From positions 1 to 14,051 of the forward strand of contig CALFSF010000598.1 of NCBI GenBank assembly GCA_937917025.1: a stretch of 14,051 nt of DNA, given 5' to 3'. The stretch is from an uncultured Paraburkholderia sp. Its GTDB lineage: Bacteria; Pseudomonadota; Gammaproteobacteria; Burkholderiales; Burkholderiaceae. Shown one piece after another: positions 1 through 7,143 of this stretch. The notes below the pieces were generated by a model. It saw nothing but the letters and a program-made list of their open reading frames with translations, did not search any database and was not told the DNA's origin. The position numbers were made by a program, and so were the translations under genes. Position 1 is the first letter of the stretch. Every line of letters begins with the position of its first letter.

Positions 1-1
1 C

Positions 2-211
2 TGGGGCCACGAGGATGCCGACTTCGTCTTGCGGCTGCACAACGCAGGCGTCGTGCGCAAGAACGGTTTCATGGCGACTGAGGTGCTGCATCTCTGGCAC
101 CGCGAGCAGCCACGCGACAGCGAGAACTCCAATCGTCAGCGTGTGCTGGCGCGCCTTGCCGACGGATGCATCGAAGCTGAGCGCGGCCTCGCGCAATCAG
201 GCGTGGACTGA
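2..211 (+). CDS. Family 2 glycosyltransferase, C-terminal part (gene cut by window edge)
   Basis: This is the end of a gene that begins before the window; the frame is open from base 2 to the TGA at 209-211 (69 residues). The visible peptide opens with WGHEDADFVLRL, which matches the G-W-G-x-E-D-x-D-hydrophobic-x-x-R-L signature near the C-terminus of many GT-A glycosyltransferases of family 2. The acidic cluster there normally helps bind the metal and nucleotide sugar. A histidine-rich stretch (EVLHLWHRE) follows, as in those enzymes. An ATG at 29 is internal and not a start. Its position just upstream of msbA suggests a cytoplasmic enzyme adding a sugar to the LPS core, but donor and acceptor cannot be read from this fragment. 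Confidence 0.8.
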   Translation, partial: WGHEDADFVLRLHNAGVVRKNGFMATEVLHLWHREQPRDSENSNRQRVLARLADGCIEAERGLAQSGVD

Positions 212-316
212 CGGGTTTGATGGACGCGGCCGGGCTGGCGAACCGCGCGCCCGTCTTCCTTCATGCAGAAGCGCTGGCGTCTTGCGCAGACCCGCAGGCG
301 CGTGGCCCTGACCGTT

Positions 317-322
317 TACAAT
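317..322 (+). promoter_or_regulatory. Candidate -10 box (TACAAT) for msbA
   Basis: TACAAT differs from the sigma-70 -10 consensus at one base and lies 56 bases before the preferred TTG start of msbA. No good -35 hexamer lies at 16-18 bases, so the call rests on the -10 alone. The ten-base string TACAATGGCG recurs at 3554-3563 upstream of the O-antigen ligase gene. If real, transcription would begin near 329, downstream of the ATG at 321. Confidence 0.35.
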
Positions 323-377
323 GGCGTTTTATGTTCTGCCCACCGGGTGGAAGCCGCCCGCATTTTCAGAGGACCCC

Positions 378-2171
378 TTGAGCGCGAAGCCAACCTTAAG
401 CAAAACCATCGGTTCCGGTGAGGGCTCGTCGCCTGTCGTCGTGCTGCGGCGCCTCTGGCCATACCTCAAGCCGCTGACGTGGATCCTGCTGGGCGCGATT
501 CTCGCGATGGCGGCCAGCGCGGCCACCGACGCCGCCATTCCCGCGCTGCTCAAGCCGCTCCTCGACAAGGGCTTCGGCGCGCATGCGAGCGATAAAGCAA
601 AGTGGTTCGTGCCGATCGCCGTGATCGGCCTCGCGCTGATCCGCGGGGTGTCGCAGTATGCATCAGGCTACCTGCTGGCCTACGTGTCGAACAAAATACT
701 GCTCGAACTGCGCCTGAAGATGTTCGACCGGATGATTCATACGAGCGTCGCTTTCTTTCAGCGTGAAACCGCGAGTACGGTCATCAACGCGATCGTGTTC
801 GAGGTCAACCAGATCCTTAACGTGCTGCTAAGCGTGCTGGTGACGCTTGTGCGCGACTCGCTGACTGTGCTGTTCCTGCTCGGTTACCTGTTCTATCTGA
901 ACTGGCGTCTCACGTTGATCGTAGCGGTGCTGCTGCCAGGAATCGGCTGGCTGGTCGGCAAGATCAACCGGCGTCTGCGCCGGCTCAACCGCGAGCATCA
1001 GTTGTTGACGAACGAACTGTCGTACATCGTCGAGGAGACCGTGGGCGGCTACAAGGTCGTCAAGGTACACAACGGCGAGCAGTACGAAACGGACCGTTTC
1101 ACTGGCATGAGCCGGCGCCTGCGCGGCTACGCGATGCGCATGACCGTCTCTGGCGGCCTCGCGCAGCCGCTCACGCAGTTTCTGGCTTCGATCGCGCTCG
1201 CGATCGTCATCACGATTGCGGTCGTGCAATCGTCTTCGGACCAGACAACCGTCGGCGGCTTCGTCGCATTCGTTACGTCGATGCTGCTGATCATTTCGCC
1301 GCTCAAGCATCTGATGGACGTGAACCAGCCACTGCAACGCGGCATGACGGCCGCAGAGCTGATTTTCGGGCTGATCGACGAACCGGCCGAGGCTCAAGGC
1401 GGCGGGCGTCCGCTCGAGCGGGCGACGGGTGCGGTCGAGTTCCGCGACGTGTCGTTTAACTACAGCACGAGCAATACGCACAACCGGCAGACGCTCGATC
1501 GTGTGTCGTTCAGGGTGGCGCCGGGCGAAATGGTCGCGCTCGCGGGCCCGTCGGGCAGCGGCAAGACGACGCTAGTCAATCTGCTGCCGCGCTTTTTCGA
1601 TCCGACGGGCGGCGAGATTCTCGTCGACGGCGTGGCGCTGCCGGAATACGACATCCACGCGCTGCGCAGTCAGATCGCAATGGTGAGCCAGGACGTGGTG
1701 CTGTTCAACGACACGGTGGCGAACAACGTCGCCTACGGCGGCACAATGGATCCGGAGCGGGTCACGGCCGCATTGCGCGCGGCGAATCTGTACGAGACGG
1801 TGGAAGCGATGCCGGACGGCATCGAGACCAGGGTCGGCGACAACGGCATGACGCTGTCGGGTGGCCAGCGCCAGCGTCTCGCGATCGCGCGGGCGATCTA
1901 CAAGGACGCCCCGATTCTGATTCTCGACGAAGCCACATCGGCACTCGATTCGGAATCGGAGCGCCATGTGCAGGCCGCACTTGAAACGCTGATGAAGGGC
2001 CGCACGACGCTCGTCATCGCGCACCGCCTGTCGACCATCGAGCGCGCGAACCGGATTCTGGTAATGGAAGCAGGGCGCATCGTCGAGAGCGGAAGCCATC
2101 GCGAACTGCTCGCGCAGGGCGGCCTGTACGCGCATCTGCACCGGATCCAGTTCCAGCAGAACGCAGCGTGA
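378..2171 (+). CDS. msbA: Lipid A export ABC transporter, ATP-binding/permease protein MsbA
   Basis: Homodimeric inner-membrane flippase that moves lipid A-core from the cytoplasmic to the periplasmic leaflet using ATP. Counting from the TTG at 378 (597 residues), an N-terminal membrane domain of about 330 residues with several hydrophobic helices is followed by a nucleotide-binding domain. That domain has Walker A GPSGSGKTT (390-398), the ABC signature LSGGQRQRL (493-501), Walker B ILILDE (513-518) and the switch histidine in IAHRL (549). All catalytic motifs are intact. The frame is open back to an ATG at 321 (616 residues), but that ATG has no ribosome binding site and overlaps a -10-like box. 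The TTG has AGAGGA at 368-373, and I recall family members starting near this point. Glycosyltransferase neighbours fit an LPS-core locus. It converges on the family 9 glycosyltransferase gene across 56 bases. Confidence 0.95.
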   Translation: MSAKPTLSKTIGSGEGSSPVVVLRRLWPYLKPLTWILLGAILAMAASAATDAAIPALLKPLLDKGFGAHASDKAKWFVPIAVIGLALIRGVSQYASGYLLAYVSNKILLELRLKMFDRMIHTSVAFFQRETASTVINAIVFEVNQILNVLLSVLVTLVRDSLTVLFLLGYLFYLNWRLTLIVAVLLPGIGWLVGKINRRLRRLNREHQLLTNELSYIVEETVGGYKVVKVHNGEQYETDRFTGMSRRLRGYAMRMTVSGGLAQPLTQFLASIALAIVITIAVVQSSSDQTTVGGFVAFVTSMLLIISPLKHLMDVNQPLQRGMTAAELIFGLIDEPAEAQGGGRPLERATGAVEFRDVSFNYSTSNTHNRQTLDRVSFRVAPGEMVALAGPSGSGKTTLVNLLPRFFDPTGGEILVDGVALPEYDIHALRSQIAMVSQDVVLFNDTVANNVAYGGTMDPERVTAALRAANLYETVEAMPDGIETRVGDNGMTLSGGQRQRLAIARAIYKDAPILILDEATSALDSESERHVQAALETLMKGRTTLVIAHRLSTIERANRILVMEAGRIVESGSHRELLAQGGLYAHLHRIQFQQNAA

Positions 2172-2227
2172 CGATCCGTGAGGCGGGGCCGTCCCACGGT
2201 CTGACGCAGCATGCCGCGGCGGGTCTT

Positions 2228-3415
2228 TTAGCTGGACAGCTGGATTGACGGGGGCGCCGTGTCTGGCACGATGACGGCGCAAGTCGAAAGCTGTTCGACG
2301 ATCGCATCCATGACGCTCTCCGGCGCGATCGTGTCGGCGTTGCCTTCGCCCTGGATGCCGATCGAGTGACACTGCTCCGTCAGACGCAGGTAAGGCGGTT
2401 CCTTGCTCGCGAAAAGCGACACGCTGGACGTCGGTGTTGTGTGCGCGACGTGCATCAGACCGCCATCGGTGCCGACAAAGAGCGGGGCGCCGACCATGAT
2501 CTCCCGGGTCTGCAGTAACGACAGCTTGCCGACGCACGAACTGATTTCGAGGCTTTTGAAGTGCCGCGCGGTCAGTGTATCGGCCATCGTCTGGCCGTTG
2601 TCGGAGCCGAGCAGCACGATGCGCTTGATCACTCGCGGATCCTCGGATCTGTCCAGCAGGTCGAGTACGGCAGGCCAGTGATTGTATGTCCGGTTCGGAT
2701 CGAGTCCGCCCACGGCGAGCGTGATGTAGCGCGTATCGGGAATGAACGGCCGCACGGCTTCCACGGTGGCCGGCCGGCTGGCCAGATACGGCTTGCTCAT
2801 CGATTGCAGCGCATCGGCGCGATGTCCCAGCGAGAAAACATCGTTGACGGTGGCGTAGCTAAAGCAGGTCTGGTTCCTGTCCGGCCCGTTGAAGTACTGG
2901 AACAGACACGCGAACGGCAGCTTCCTGAAATGCCGGGTCTTGAGCCGGATAGACGGCAGGTTGAACTCGGACATCAGGATCGCATCGTAGTTGCGACCGT
3001 CGACCTCGTGCAGCTCGGAGTACACATTGCCGAAAACGTCGTCCTCGGCGAACAGCTTGTGCAGGCTCGGCAGCGTGAACAGATCGATCTGGAAGCCCAT
3101 GCCTTTCAGCAGGGCGCGACCCGCCATGTCCATGATGGCGTCGCCGAAATTGCGCCGCGTATAGATCCACAGAATGCGCTGCGACCGGTCCAGATGCTTC
3201 AGTTCGAGCCCGATCTGACCGCGCAGTTTCAGCATCAGGTACTTGTGCAGGTACTTTCTCGTGATCTTGAGCGGGGAATTGTGGCGCAGGAAAACGTCTG
3301 GCTCATGCGGCACGCCTTCATATGGGATGCGAGTCGAGCGAGTGATCGCCGTGTCCACACATCGTGTGAGACCGGGGAGGGGGAATCCGACGTGTGTATG
3401 CTTGAAGGCAGTCAT
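2228..3415 (-). CDS. Family 9 (heptosyltransferase-like) glycosyltransferase
   Basis: A GT-B fold glycosyltransferase of family 9, the group of ADP-heptose:LPS heptosyltransferases; probably a cytoplasmic enzyme of LPS core synthesis. From the ATG at 3415 it has 395 residues. The first Rossmann strand and glycine loop are ILWIYTRRNFGDAIM (81-95), the equivalent of the usual R-x-G-D-x-hydrophobic motif. NHWP (245-248) corresponds to the K-x-W-P region. GTDGGLMHVA (315-324) is the nucleotide-sugar binding motif normally written D-S/G-G-x-M-H. About 80 residues precede the first strand, whereas typical family 9 enzymes begin there almost at once. The start is uncertain: the frame is open to an ATG at 3526, and none of the candidate ATGs (3526, 3415, 3235) has a clear Shine-Dalgarno. 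Acceptor and donor are unknown, so I do not assign WaaC, WaaF or WaaQ. Confidence 0.82.
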   Translation of the reverse strand: MTAFKHTHVGFPLPGLTRCVDTAITRSTRIPYEGVPHEPDVFLRHNSPLKITRKYLHKYLMLKLRGQIGLELKHLDRSQRILWIYTRRNFGDAIMDMAGRALLKGMGFQIDLFTLPSLHKLFAEDDVFGNVYSELHEVDGRNYDAILMSEFNLPSIRLKTRHFRKLPFACLFQYFNGPDRNQTCFSYATVNDVFSLGHRADALQSMSKPYLASRPATVEAVRPFIPDTRYITLAVGGLDPNRTYNHWPAVLDLLDRSEDPRVIKRIVLLGSDNGQTMADTLTARHFKSLEISSCVGKLSLLQTREIMVGAPLFVGTDGGLMHVAHTTPTSSVSLFASKEPPYLRLTEQCHSIGIQGEGNADTIAPESVMDAIVEQLSTCAVIVPDTAPPSIQLSS

Positions 3416-3530
3416 GTTCGTTGATGACCGGTTCCGACGGGCCGGCTGTGCCTGCGCAGGGGAGAAATGATCGAATGATATCGTACCGTACCCGTCGGGA
3501 CAGCCGCTGTCCTTCGCCGGCCCCATTATT

Positions 3531-3558
3531 AGGATAGTCTGGGGCGGACCAGGTACAA
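3531..3558 (-). promoter_or_regulatory. Candidate promoter for the family 9 glycosyltransferase gene
   Basis: Read on the minus strand, TTGTAC (3558-3553) and TATCCT (3536-3531) are separated by 16 bases and resemble -35 and -10 hexamers. Start of transcription near 3524 would leave a leader of about 110 bases before the ATG at 3415. Matches are partial, so this is tentative. It overlaps the plus-strand TACAAT box at 3554-3559, so the two divergent promoters could compete. Confidence 0.25.
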
Positions 3559-3559
3559 T
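3554..3559 (+). promoter_or_regulatory. Candidate -10 box (TACAAT) for the O-antigen ligase gene
   Basis: TACAAT followed by GGCG, the same ten-base string found before msbA. It lies 65 bases upstream of the ATG at 3625 in the divergent gap 3416-3624. No convincing -35 hexamer is visible at normal spacing. I saw no RNA gene or other coding sequence in this 209-base gap. Confidence 0.3.
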
Positions 3560-3624
3560 GGCGGCCCATCAGTCCCGCCTCGCACGTATGCTGGCATCAT
3601 GACAATCCGCATCAGAAAACATAC

Positions 3625-4920
3625 ATGTCGACGCCCGCTACATCACGCTCCCGCAGCATGAGCCCAAGAAGCCTGCTGCCCGCGCTTTTCGTCCTGACCT
3701 ATCCGGCGCTTTCGCTGCTGGTGCATGGCGGGGCGAGTGCCCTTTCCATTGCAGCAGCAATTATTTCCCTGGCCGCGCTGTTAGCGCCGACGTCGTGGAC
3801 CGGCCTGCCGCCTGTCCACTGGGACCGCAACGAAGTGCGTCTGTGCGTTGCGCTCGCGAGCCCGCTCGCCGCCGTTCTGATCTGCTCACTGGCGCATTGG
3901 CGCATCGTACCGAGTACGCTCGATTCCCCTTCACGCTTTCTTGCGGCAGTCTCGCTCCTGCTGGTTCTACGCCAGTGTTCGACGCGCTCGCTCGCGTGGG
4001 CCGATCTGTCGTTCGCGCTGGGCGCGTTCGCATCGCTCGGCATCGTGCTGCTCGTGCCGCGCGACTGGGGCCACGGCCGTCTCGGCAGTCCGTTTCTGAA
4101 TCCTATTCACTTCGGCGACATCGCGCTTGCTCTTGGTGCGCTATCCGTGCTGTCGCTGAACTGGTGGAGGAAAGATCCGCTGCCTGTGCGAATACTGAAG
4201 GTCGCCGGACTCTTCGCTGGCCTGTCCACCTCGCTGCTGTCCGGCGCGCGGGGCGGGTGGCTCGCGGTGCCCGTCGTCGTCGTGATGAGCCTGTATGTGC
4301 GTAGTCGCGGCAAGTCGCGCAGGTGGAAAGTGCTGATGCCGCTCGCCGCCGTCGCCATTCTCGCGTCCGTCTACGCATTCTCGCCGACCGCGCGCGAGCG
4401 GATCGACATGGTGTCATCCGACCTGACGCAGTATTCTCAAGGCAACAAGGACACGTCGCTTGGCGTGCGTCTGCAGCTTTATGAGGCGGCGCTTACGCTG
4501 ATCAGCCGACATCCGGTGTTTGGCCTCGGTGGCGAGGGGTTCAGGGATGCGATGAGTTCGCTTGCCGGGGAGGGTGTGATCACCCCGGTCGCCGCGCAGT
4601 TCGGCAAGGGTGAGACGCACAACGAGTTGCTCGCGTACGTGGCGAACTATGGCGTGGTCGGCGGGCTCGCGCTGCTGGCGATCTATGTGGTGCCGGCCAT
4701 GTTTTTCTGGCGGTGCATGAGCATTTCCGCAGGGCCCGAGCGCCGCGCAGGCATGATGGGTTTGACGTTCGTCGTGGCGTTCAGTATTTTTGGTCTCACC
4801 GTCGAAACCTTCGATCTGAAAGCGACCGTCGCCTTCTACTCGACCATCGTTGCGATCCTGGCAGGGATCTCGTCGCATGCCGGTGCCCCCCGCCCGCTCC
4901 GGCGCACCTTTCCTCAATGA
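3625..4920 (+). CDS. waaL: O-antigen ligase family membrane protein (WaaL type)
   Basis: A polytopic inner-membrane protein of 431 residues that by family would join undecaprenyl-linked O-antigen to lipid A-core on the periplasmic face. The N-terminal half is a series of hydrophobic helices. The Wzy_C/O-antigen ligase hallmarks follow: SGARGGWLA (206-214, with the conserved arginine), a large soluble segment around 255-345 containing VRLQLYEAAL (281-290), RHPVFGLGGEGF (295-306) and HNELLAYVANYG (332-343), then more membrane helices. A conserved loop arginine and histidine are the residues implicated in catalysis in WaaL. Family 2 and 9 glycosyltransferases and msbA nearby favour ligase over O-antigen polymerase, which shares the fold; sequence alone cannot exclude Wzy. 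The ATG at 3625 has no strong ribosome binding site; an ATG at 3658 is an alternative. The next gene starts 19 bases after the stop. Confidence 0.8.
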   Translation: MSTPATSRSRSMSPRSLLPALFVLTYPALSLLVHGGASALSIAAAIISLAALLAPTSWTGLPPVHWDRNEVRLCVALASPLAAVLICSLAHWRIVPSTLDSPSRFLAAVSLLLVLRQCSTRSLAWADLSFALGAFASLGIVLLVPRDWGHGRLGSPFLNPIHFGDIALALGALSVLSLNWWRKDPLPVRILKVAGLFAGLSTSLLSGARGGWLAVPVVVVMSLYVRSRGKSRRWKVLMPLAAVAILASVYAFSPTARERIDMVSSDLTQYSQGNKDTSLGVRLQLYEAALTLISRHPVFGLGGEGFRDAMSSLAGEGVITPVAAQFGKGETHNELLAYVANYGVVGGLALLAIYVVPAMFFWRCMSISAGPERRAGMMGLTFVVAFSIFGLTVETFDLKATVAFYSTIVAILAGISSHAGAPRPLRRTFPQ

Positions 4921-4939
4921 CGATCACTACTCGCGCGCT

Positions 4940-5878
4940 ATGTTCAGCATCCTGATACCGACCTGGAACAACCTGCCGTACCTGAAGTTGTGTATCGACA
5001 GCATCCGTCGGCATTCGGCGTTCGAGCACGAGATTCTCGTGCACGTCAACGACGGTAGCGACGGCACGCTCGAATGGGTCCGTTCGGAAGGCATTCGCCA
5101 TACATGGAGCAAGGGGAACGTCGGCGTGTGCATCGCGCTAAACGATGTCGCCCGCCTCGCGACGCGCGACTGGATTCTCTTCATGAACGACGACATGTTC
5201 TGCACGCCCGACTGGGATCGCGCTTTCGACGACACGTTGCGCGAGCTCGGCCATTCGGCGGTGTATCTGTCGTCGCAGATTATCGAGCCCACCGACACAG
5301 GCAACAGCGTCGTGACCGTGGCGGATTTCGGCACGAGCCCGGAAACGTTCGACGAAGCGGGTCTGCTGGCATTCGCCGCGAAAATGGACACAGCGGACCG
5401 CGACGGGCTCGCGATGCAGCCGACGCTGGTCAGCCGCGAACTATGGCACCGTGCAGGCGGCTACAGCATCGAGTTCGGGCCGGGCATGAGCAGCGACGAC
5501 GACTTTCTGATGAAGCTGTGGCTCGTTGGTTGCCGCGTATTTCGCTCGGTCGGCATGAGTCGGATTTACCACTTCAGTTGCCGCACGACCGGGCGCATCC
5601 GTCGCAATCGAGGCGGTCGCGAATTCCTGATGAAATGGGGCGTGACGCAGCGCGACTTCAAGCGCAACTATCTTGAGCGGACGAAAGGCAACGCAGCCGG
5701 GCTGCCCAATGTTCCGCGTCCAGATTTCGTGAGCCGGCTAAAGCGTGTGTTTTATGCTTTCGGCCTGTACCCGACCGAGGACCTCGAAGGCTGGGAGCCG
5801 GATTTGCCGGCCCAACTGGAATTCATGGATCCGGCGACAGCGTTCCGCGACGTGCCCCGGCGTGACAGGCGCGGCTGA
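4940..5878 (+). CDS. Family 2 glycosyltransferase
   Basis: A cytoplasmic GT-A glycosyltransferase of 312 residues. The first strand is FSILIPTWNN (2-11), typical of the family 2 N-terminus. VNDGSDGT (36-43) binds the nucleotide. FMNDDM (81-86) holds the metal-binding D-x-D equivalent. GPGMSSDDDFLMKLW (180-194) resembles the acidic catalytic-base region that binds the acceptor. The C-terminal third, rich in arginine and aromatic residues, probably contacts acceptor or membrane. I chose the ATG at 4940 because the fold begins right after it. The frame is open upstream, overlapping the ligase gene, and an ATG at 4877 with AGGGA nine bases before it would add 21 residues. It follows the ligase gene by 19 bases and is probably co-transcribed with it. 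Sugar and linkage are not readable. Confidence 0.87.
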   Translation: MFSILIPTWNNLPYLKLCIDSIRRHSAFEHEILVHVNDGSDGTLEWVRSEGIRHTWSKGNVGVCIALNDVARLATRDWILFMNDDMFCTPDWDRAFDDTLRELGHSAVYLSSQIIEPTDTGNSVVTVADFGTSPETFDEAGLLAFAAKMDTADRDGLAMQPTLVSRELWHRAGGYSIEFGPGMSSDDDFLMKLWLVGCRVFRSVGMSRIYHFSCRTTGRIRRNRGGREFLMKWGVTQRDFKRNYLERTKGNAAGLPNVPRPDFVSRLKRVFYAFGLYPTEDLEGWEPDLPAQLEFMDPATAFRDVPRRDRRG

Positions 5879-5933
5879 CGCCCGTCAGTCAGCCCCAGGT
5901 ACGGCCGGTGAATTGCAGTCTCACGGAGGGGCA

Positions 5934-6257
5934 TCACACCCCACCCGTCACCAGCGGCAACACCGAAAGATCCGGATGCGTGCCGTCGACGATACTGCGT
6001 CCGATGTGAATCGCTTCAGCTAGCGCATCTTCACGGGTCGCGAAAGTTTCCTCGCCATCCGCGTGAAAGGGCACCGCGTGCCCGGGAATTGCCGGATCGG
6101 CGCCCGGATGACACACGTAGCCGACGTACGTATACGGTCCCGGCGGTCCCGGCGGCCGGTGCGGCTCGCTTTCGTGCGAGTCTTTCGCACAGGGCGCCGC
6201 GTGAATCTCGAAGCCTTCGTATTCGACAACCTGCCAGGGTGCGTTTTCGTCGGACAT
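5934..6257 (-). CDS. Conserved-looking hypothetical protein, 107 residues
   Basis: I do not recognise the family. The start is well supported: GGAGG lies five bases before the ATG at 6257. The frame stays open upstream, but that part is arginine- and alanine-rich shadow sequence. The protein is soluble and acidic. It opens with an aromatic segment (WQVVEYEGFEIHAAP), has a proline-rich patch (PHRPPGPPGPYTYVGYVC), then a compact segment ending in a likely helix (FATREDALAEAIHIGRSIVDG). The YVGYV strand and following helix suggest a small alpha/beta domain, but that is inference. No signal peptide or membrane segment is seen. It lies 88 bases downstream of a small membrane-protein gene on the same strand with a similar ribosome binding site, and converges on the plus-strand glycosyltransferase gene. 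Confidence 0.72.
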   Translation of the reverse strand: MSDENAPWQVVEYEGFEIHAAPCAKDSHESEPHRPPGPPGPYTYVGYVCHPGADPAIPGHAVPFHADGEETFATREDALAEAIHIGRSIVDGTHPDLSVLPLVTGGV

Positions 6258-6345
6258 GTTCGCCTCCATCCGGGCCGCCTCTCTCGACGTGATGCGACGC
6301 GACGCGATGTGGGCCTGGCGGTTCCGGTTCGGCCCGCGTGCCGTG

Positions 6346-6516
6346 TCAATGGCGGTGGCGCATGCGGTCCCACAGCCTGTGCCCGTCGAGCCGGGCGCGC
6401 GCGCGATGCATTTCGTGAAGCGCCCGATGTTCGCGCCGGTAGCGCGACGCAACCAGCAATACGGCGACGACAATCGCCGCCAGCCCCACCACGATGCTGA
6501 CCATCGATTCAGCCAT
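6346..6516 (-). CDS. Small single-pass membrane protein, 56 residues
   Basis: The ATG at 6516 has GGAGG five bases upstream, the same arrangement as the next gene on this strand, which is the main reason to accept so short a gene. The first residues (MAESM) lead into one hydrophobic helix of about 19 residues (VSIVVGLAAIVVAVLLVAS). A strongly basic, histidine- and arginine-rich tail with heptad-like spacing (RYRREHRALHEMHRARARL) follows. By the positive-inside rule the tail should be cytoplasmic with the N-terminus outside. I recognise no family. A longer frame to 6543 adds nine residues without a ribosome binding site. A TAGAAT hexamer on the minus strand at 6555-6550 could be a -10 box, though no good -35 is visible. 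Confidence 0.6.
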   Translation of the reverse strand: MAESMVSIVVGLAAIVVAVLLVASRYRREHRALHEMHRARARLDGHRLWDRMRHRH

Positions 6517-6614
6517 GGCAGCCTCCGTCCAGATCGACCTCATGCAGGAATTCTAGGTGATCCGCAGGGAAACGAACGACGCCCGGGCTACACCGGTCCG
6601 CGCCATGCGAAGAA

Positions 6615-6976
6615 TTACGGCTTGACCACACCCAGTTGCTTCAACAGGGTCGGGTTGTCTTCGAGATGCCAGTTTTCGACGATCCGGCCGTCCTTTACGC
6701 GATACAGATCGAACGCCTGAAAATCGACGGTCTGGCCTTCGCCCTTGACGTTCAGGAACTGGCCGGTGAAATATTCCAGAACGCGGCGTAGCGGCGGGCG
6801 GCGAGCACCACCGCGGCTGTCCGCGCCGACGATCCGCCGATGGACACGTGACGCGGACGCGGAAGCGCATCGTCCGCGGCATGCGCGGCGTGCGGGAAAA
6901 CGGAGGCGAGCGCGGTTGCGGCGGCAATGGCGGCAACGGTGGCGGCGCGGGAGAGATTCGATGACTGGCTGACCAT
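6615..6976 (-). pseudogene. Secreted SnoaL/NTF2-like (polyketide cyclase-type) protein, broken by internal deletion
   Basis: Two frames on this strand carry the two ends of one protein. From the ATG at 6976, with GGAG six bases upstream, comes a clear signal peptide: hydrophobic core AATVAAIAAATALASVF and cleavage-like AHAAD. The SnoaL N-terminal helix AARRYAAFWN follows. The frame then runs off and stops within seven codons. From about 6771 the next frame continues with YFTGQFLNVKGEGQTVDF, FDLYRVKDGRIVENWHLEDN and LLKQLGVVKP, the typical SnoaL-like C-terminal strands, ending at TAA 6615-6617. The 362-base span is not a multiple of three and codes for about 120 residues. From memory the intact fold plus signal peptide is larger, with several tens of residues between FWN and FTGQF, so a central deletion plus frame change is the likely cause. 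A product is unlikely to fold. The intact protein would be periplasmic with unknown substrate. Confidence 0.78.
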
Positions 6977-6993
6977 GACCGACTCCGGTAAAG

Positions 6994-7016
6994 ATGCGTT
7001 GTAAAAACGAACGCAT
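6994..7016. promoter_or_regulatory. Inverted repeat, possible operator of the SnoaL-like pseudogene
   Basis: ATGCGTT (6994-7000) and AACGCAT (7010-7016) form a perfect 7-base inverted repeat with nine bases between. It begins 17 bases upstream of the pseudogene start at 6976. A minus-strand TACAAC (7003-6998), a weak -10 candidate, overlaps one arm. The geometry suits a repressor site over a promoter, but no regulator is visible and the repeat could be chance. Confidence 0.35.
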
Positions 7017-7071
7017 TCTCGGACAGTCAGTATCGTTTGATAATCGGGCCAGAGATTGAAGGATTGTCTAT

Positions 7072-7113
7072 AAAAAATTGAAGATGCCGGTGCCTGCCGT
7101 TATGGCAAACGGC
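7072..7113 (-). terminator. Weak hairpin plus T-run downstream of the 94-residue gene
   Basis: On the minus strand GCCGTT and AACGGC (7113-7096) form a 6-base stem with a 6-base loop. A run of six T (7077-7072) follows only after 18 bases. Intrinsic terminators normally have the T-run directly after the stem, so this is at best a poor one. It lies about 30 bases after the stop of the gene ending at 7144. Confidence 0.22.
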
Positions 7114-7143
7114 TTGATAGCGACCTGCGCCGCGCCAGCCGGG

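Noticed and set aside
15..311. 98-codon frame at the left edge
   Set aside because: Out of frame with the clear glycosyltransferase C-terminus in 2-211; the peptide is cysteine/serine/arginine-rich shadow sequence.
1572..2537. 321-codon minus-strand frame over the msbA nucleotide-binding domain
   Set aside because: Antisense shadow; no domain is recognisable, and it crosses the end of msbA into the family 9 gene.
2561..3424. 287-codon plus-strand frame opposite the family 9 glycosyltransferase
   Set aside because: Antisense shadow without ribosome binding site; the minus strand has the family 9 motifs.
5873..5894. Hairpin GGCTGAC/GTCAGCC across the stop of the family 2 glycosyltransferase gene
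   Set aside because: It overlaps the stop codon, has competing pairings and lacks a T-run, so I do not call a terminator.
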